Origin: Acorus gramineus
Lineage: Eukaryota > Streptophyta > Magnoliopsida > Acorales > Acoraceae
DNA length: 64,000 bases
Assembly: GCA_030737835.1 (NCBI GenBank)
Contig: CM060852.1
Coordinates: 19,949,868-20,013,867 of the forward strand
Direction of reading: 5' to 3'
Of this stretch, positions 60,264 through 64,000 are shown piece after piece. Both the position numbers and the translations under genes were made by a program. Numbering within the stretch: position 1 is the stretch's first letter; every line of letters starts with the position of its first letter. The notes beneath the pieces were generated by a model. That model saw only the letters and a list, made by a program, of their open reading frames with translations. It was not told the DNA's origin and ran no database searches.

Positions 60264-63128
60264 TATATCTTTAGCCATTGTTCAGTTTGAGAATATGAGT
60301 TAGAATAACTAGAAATTAGCCTAAATAGAAAAATATAATTATTTAAAAGGCTGAAATAAAATGAGAATTTGTATATTATAATTAGCTTATATAAATTGAT
60401 ATAATTACTCTTCATACACTTTGTATTAAATTATTACAGGTTATTCAATCCATTTTAATATATAGGTTCTATTGTCAAATCAATTATCATAAATTTTAAA
60501 ACAACTTAATTCTCTATTATCAGTTCTATTGTCAGTAGATAGTAGATTATTGAAAATATTAGTTCATAACTGTGATTTAAAAAAAAAAAAAAAGGATAAA
60601 AAAAAAAAAAAAGGATCAAGAGAAGATTCGATCGATCCTCCTCCCACCACAAATTAAAAACATAAATAAATAAAGTTTTGTAGCGCATATGCGTTCTGTG
60701 GATCCTTTGACGTGTGATATGTTTGGAGGGCCACCGGCACTCCTCAACAAATACAACTCACGTGATACAACAAAAGTTACATCAAATTTGATCTGATTTG
60801 GACTTCACCAACCGTCCGATCAATGCATCCCATCCAACAAATATTAATAATATAATAAAAGTTGATCCCCCGACATGATCATTCGATTTCCCGCTGCGAC
60901 GCACAATGATTGGTGTTTGGGCTGACACGTTTTTATTTTTATTTTTTTCTTTTAGGTTTAAAAATATTTAATAGTAAAAATGAATAATTTCATTTAATTT
61001 CTATCAAAATTAGGACAAAGATACAAATTTTTAAAAACTCACAAAATATTAAACACTTTTAAGTGCAGTGTCATATGCAGAATTTTTAAAATTATTTTGA
61101 CTTTTTAAAAAAATGTTAATTGTATATTTCTTGACATAGGTTTTAATATTCATTGTCAATTATTTCTTATATAAAAACAAAATGGTAGCAGCTTTAATTG
61201 ATTTTAAAATTGAATTTTTGATTTTTTTATGAAATTCATTTATGTTGATATTATTTAACTGTAGAAAAAAATATTATCAAATCTTAATTTGTAATTTTAG
61301 TTTATTTTTAATATGACTTTGATTAGTTATTAATTTTTATTTAATAATTTGTCAAGTATAGAATAAATTTACTGATGAAATTAGTTTAGTCTGCCCTTGA
61401 ATCAAATCCTGGATCCTCCCCGTCGCGTGAGAGAGAAGACATGAAGGTCGAGGAGAAGGCGACAAACGACAAAAAATTTAAAAGAAAAAAAAGGAGAGGA
61501 GCCGTGAGATGAGGATGTGTGAAAACAATTGAGTGTAATATGAATGAGCATACATACATATTTGATGGATCAGATCGTCTATAGCCAACCACAGGCTCCT
61601 CCATGTAGCAACAAATGAGAATGCGTCGCTAAAGTCGAATGCACAGTAAACAAATATATTTCAATATACCTTTATCAGTAATAATCTTTTTATTATAGGT
61701 TTCACTTTTTTTTCTCTTATACATAATGCATTCCCATTGATTCGTCACATGAAATAGAACTACAGGTGATCCGATCCCACACTTGATGAGTGCAAATAGA
61801 GGTACCTTTTTGTGTTGATAATTTGTACTGCAAAGCGGAATCGCATGGAAAAGATCCGAATATTCCGAGTCCATAAATAAAAGAAGAAATATTCGGTCTT
61901 TGCCTTATCAAGAACAACATAAAAAAAGGGTGGTCACATACTCACATATTGGGTAGGCAAGAGCACGACAGCCCGCCCCCGCCCCCATTACGAACATTCA
62001 CTATTGCACGTGCATGGATTGAAAAGTATATAATAAAAATGTAGATATGAATAAAACATTATGATAATTGCATGAAAATTATATTTTAAAATTTATATCT
62101 CTAGTGTAGAGGTAAAATTGTTTAGTGATTTTCAAAATATATTTTATTTATCCAGTAACAAAATGTATTTTATTTGTTTTATAAGTTTGTGTCTTATCCG
62201 TTCGTGTGCTGGGGTTTAGTCTCATCTCGAAAAAAAGAAAAAAATCATATGCATTGTATAAATTGTAGTGTGCATAAAGTATTATTAGTTTTATGAATGA
62301 TTTGGTGAGTCTCTAACCTAATCAAAGCATCCTAACCATTACAGAATGCCAAAATAAAAAAAATTAACGGTATTTAATTGAATGTAGGTTGTGAAGGGTG
62401 GACTCCGCTCAACTCATTTGAGAAATTTATAAAATTTATATTATATTTATATATATGGAAATACAAGACAATAAAAGGGAAAGAAAAACAAAAATAAATA
62501 TAATATAAAGAACAAAAGTGTAAAATTTTCTTTATTACACGTGCCATGACTTTAGGTCAATATAATATAATATAATATAAAGAACAAAAGTGGAAAATTT
62601 TCTTTACACATGCCATGACTTTATGTCAATATAACCATTAAAAATCGCGTACATTTTGAACATATGGTATTAGATATGCATATTCCACTTGCTGACCTCA
62701 GGCACATTAGGCACTCTGGGGACGTATATGTAAGACGCCAAGTGCATTGTTATTTAATAAATACAGAAAATGTCACTTTCATTGAAGAGTAGTGGATGAT
62801 TATTAATTGTTATTGGGAGCAACTATGAGTTATTTGTTAATACTGTACTAAATAAGAAAAAAAGAGTCATAAAACTCCCCTCCATTTTGTACTGATATCA
62901 CCATTCTTGACCCACCTGAACACAGTGGATAAGTCACACATGATTGAAGAATTACAGTAAAATCTGATCTCAAAACAATATCCATATATGATTGTTTGAC
63001 AATGGCAAAAACAATTGAAAACAACTCCTCTACTATTTGATTTTAACAGTAGATCATGTAACCAGAAAAAAGTTTTGTATGCTCCACCTATCCCTTGTGC
63101 TTCATCCAAATACGCGTCAAATCCCAGG
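60264..63128. other. AT-rich spacer upstream of the GDT1-like gene 3' end
   Basis: No gene supported. It contains twin poly-A runs at 60579-60613 and a tandem duplication at 62497-62635. The short minus-strand frame at 61386-61604 has no known domain. Confidence 0.5.
62497..62635. repeat. Near-identical tandem duplication, ~70-80-bp units
   Basis: Two units share ATATAATATAAAGAACAAAA, AAAATTTTCTTT, the word ACACGTGCCATGACTTTA (second copy with one change) and TGTCAATATAA/GGTCAATATAA. A pentamer run ATATA(ATATA) joins them. Confidence 0.8.
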
Positions 63129-64000
63129 CTACCTTATTACATCAATTATCGTTAGCAGGGCGAAGACCAGAAAGAGTGATCCACCTGTGTAGGCTATAAC
63201 CTGCAGAAGAAACACATTACATCATGCCTTGTTACTCTATATACTTGCTAGAACTTCGAATAAGAAATAGGATAAAAATATGTCAGCCCCATTTTTAGTC
63301 ACACTTTTAGCTTTCGGGGTATATAACTATATCTGAAAGGCATACAATAATGACTAATGATAATGAATGTATTTTTATAAGTATATCCACTCATAAAAAT
63401 GTAGAGATTGATAGTAGGGTTAAAAGTGGGGCTGGGTGTATCAAAGCTTTAAGAAATAACAGTCTAACAGTATCCCCAAGAGAAAGCAAATGGATTGAAC
63501 ACAAGCAATCAATAAAAAAAACCATCTGATGATGGAAACTTTTGACAAATGAAGATCAGATATCACCTTCTCAGACAAAAATGTTCCCAGCAAAGAGCCC
63601 CCAATAACAGCAATCTGCATGGAACGATAATGGTAAAGATGATGTTTACAATGTATACTAAATGTAGGTTTCACTGATTTCTTTTTCACGTCATACGGAT
63701 TTTGAGGTTACCAGAGTTGCGACAGCATGACCTGCCAATGCGCCACCAACGACACCAAGTGGAGATGAAGCTGCAGCAAGTGCTGCACAAGGATGACGAT
63801 TATTATTTATATATGTATGTTATAATTGCGTAATGATGCTGATATAACAAGGCTTACCAATAGTTGAAAAAAATGATTTATCACCCCATTCAGCCACAAA
63901 AACTAAGATAAATGTGCTAACAACAGTGCTGGCAGCGGCCATTATTCCTGCTCCATTCCCTGAAAACTCAGAGATTGCCAGCTCTGCCTGATTTGCAATA
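63129..64000 (-). CDS. GDT1-like plastid Mn/Ca transporter (PAM71/CMT1 family), 3' part
   Basis: C-terminal half of a UPF0016/GDT1 cation transporter; the chloroplast members (PAM71, CMT1) move Mn2+ across thylakoid or envelope membranes. Minus-strand exons: 63858-64000 (continues beyond the window), 63712-63782, 63567-63614, 63129-63200, all in phase, ending ...DVIR. The second family signature E-W-G-D-K-S is in exon 63858-64000 (LVFVAEWGDKSFFSTI), followed by LAAASSPLGVVGGALAGHAVATL and GGSLLGTFLSEKVIAYTGG. At least three membrane segments are present. The N-terminus with the transit peptide and first E-x-G-D motif lies past 64000. Wording is close to the plastid members, but PAM71 versus CMT1 is unresolved. 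Confidence 0.93.

Overview
This is AT-rich eudicot nuclear DNA. The evidence is multi-exon genes with plant-type AT-rich introns, plant-specific families (an RTNLB reticulon, a golgin-candidate protein, an HGGG-repeat 'WRKY19-like/loricrin-like' protein, a GDT1-like plastid transporter), and plant MITEs, LINE and Ty1/copia debris. I cannot name the species. I found no rRNA, tRNA or CRISPR array and no bacterial-type operon.

Layout. (1) 632-11551 (+): a 15-exon gene for a GRAB-domain golgin (GC3/GC4 type), with LINE debris in its introns. (2) 11.6-17.9 kb: a gene-poor stretch with a field of palindromic TTACATTT repeats and a Mutator-type MITE with a perfect 9-bp target duplication. (3) 18177-19863 (-): a five-exon reticulon-like (RTNLB) gene. 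(4) 20-33 kb: an accessory desert with two copies of a ~450-bp MITE flanking the decayed 3.3-kb DNA element that holds a Ulp1-type (C48) peptidase fragment. It also holds local tandem duplications and a tandem array of retroelement primer-binding-site-like motifs. (5) 33.3-36.5 kb: a broken but young Ty1/copia fossil (-). (6) 37085-40974 (+): a secreted GH5 glycosidase with a ricin-B-like C-terminus; its last intron has a GC donor. (7) 42090-43430 (-): an intronless Golgi/ER-anchored methyltransferase-like protein, tail to tail with the GH5 gene. (8) 45363-47744 (-): FCF1/UTP24, the PIN-domain nuclease of the small-subunit processome, in nine exons. (9) 50.1-51.0 kb: a large fold-back element. 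(10) 51566-53575 (-): an HGGG Cys/His-repeat nuclear protein with EAR-like motifs. Its 5' leader probably runs, with introns, to about 57.2 kb, and that region carries nested MITEs. (11) 57.3-63.1 kb: AT-rich spacer with MITEs. (12) 63129-64000 (-): the 3' exons of a GDT1-like plastid Mn/Ca transporter, cut by the window end.

The host genes are unrelated housekeeping or cell-biology genes (Golgi tethering, ER shaping, cell-wall glycan hydrolysis, methylation, rRNA processing, transcriptional regulation, plastid ion transport) and do not form a pathway. Several share GA/CT microsatellites and telo-box motifs in their leaders. I see no convincing undescribed multi-gene system. The least explained structures are the fold-back element at 50.1-51.0 kb, the Ulp1 element with its dispersed TTTTCAGATACA motif, and the primer-site-like tandem array at 32 kb. 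Exon coordinates come from hand splicing with phase checks, not from transcript data.
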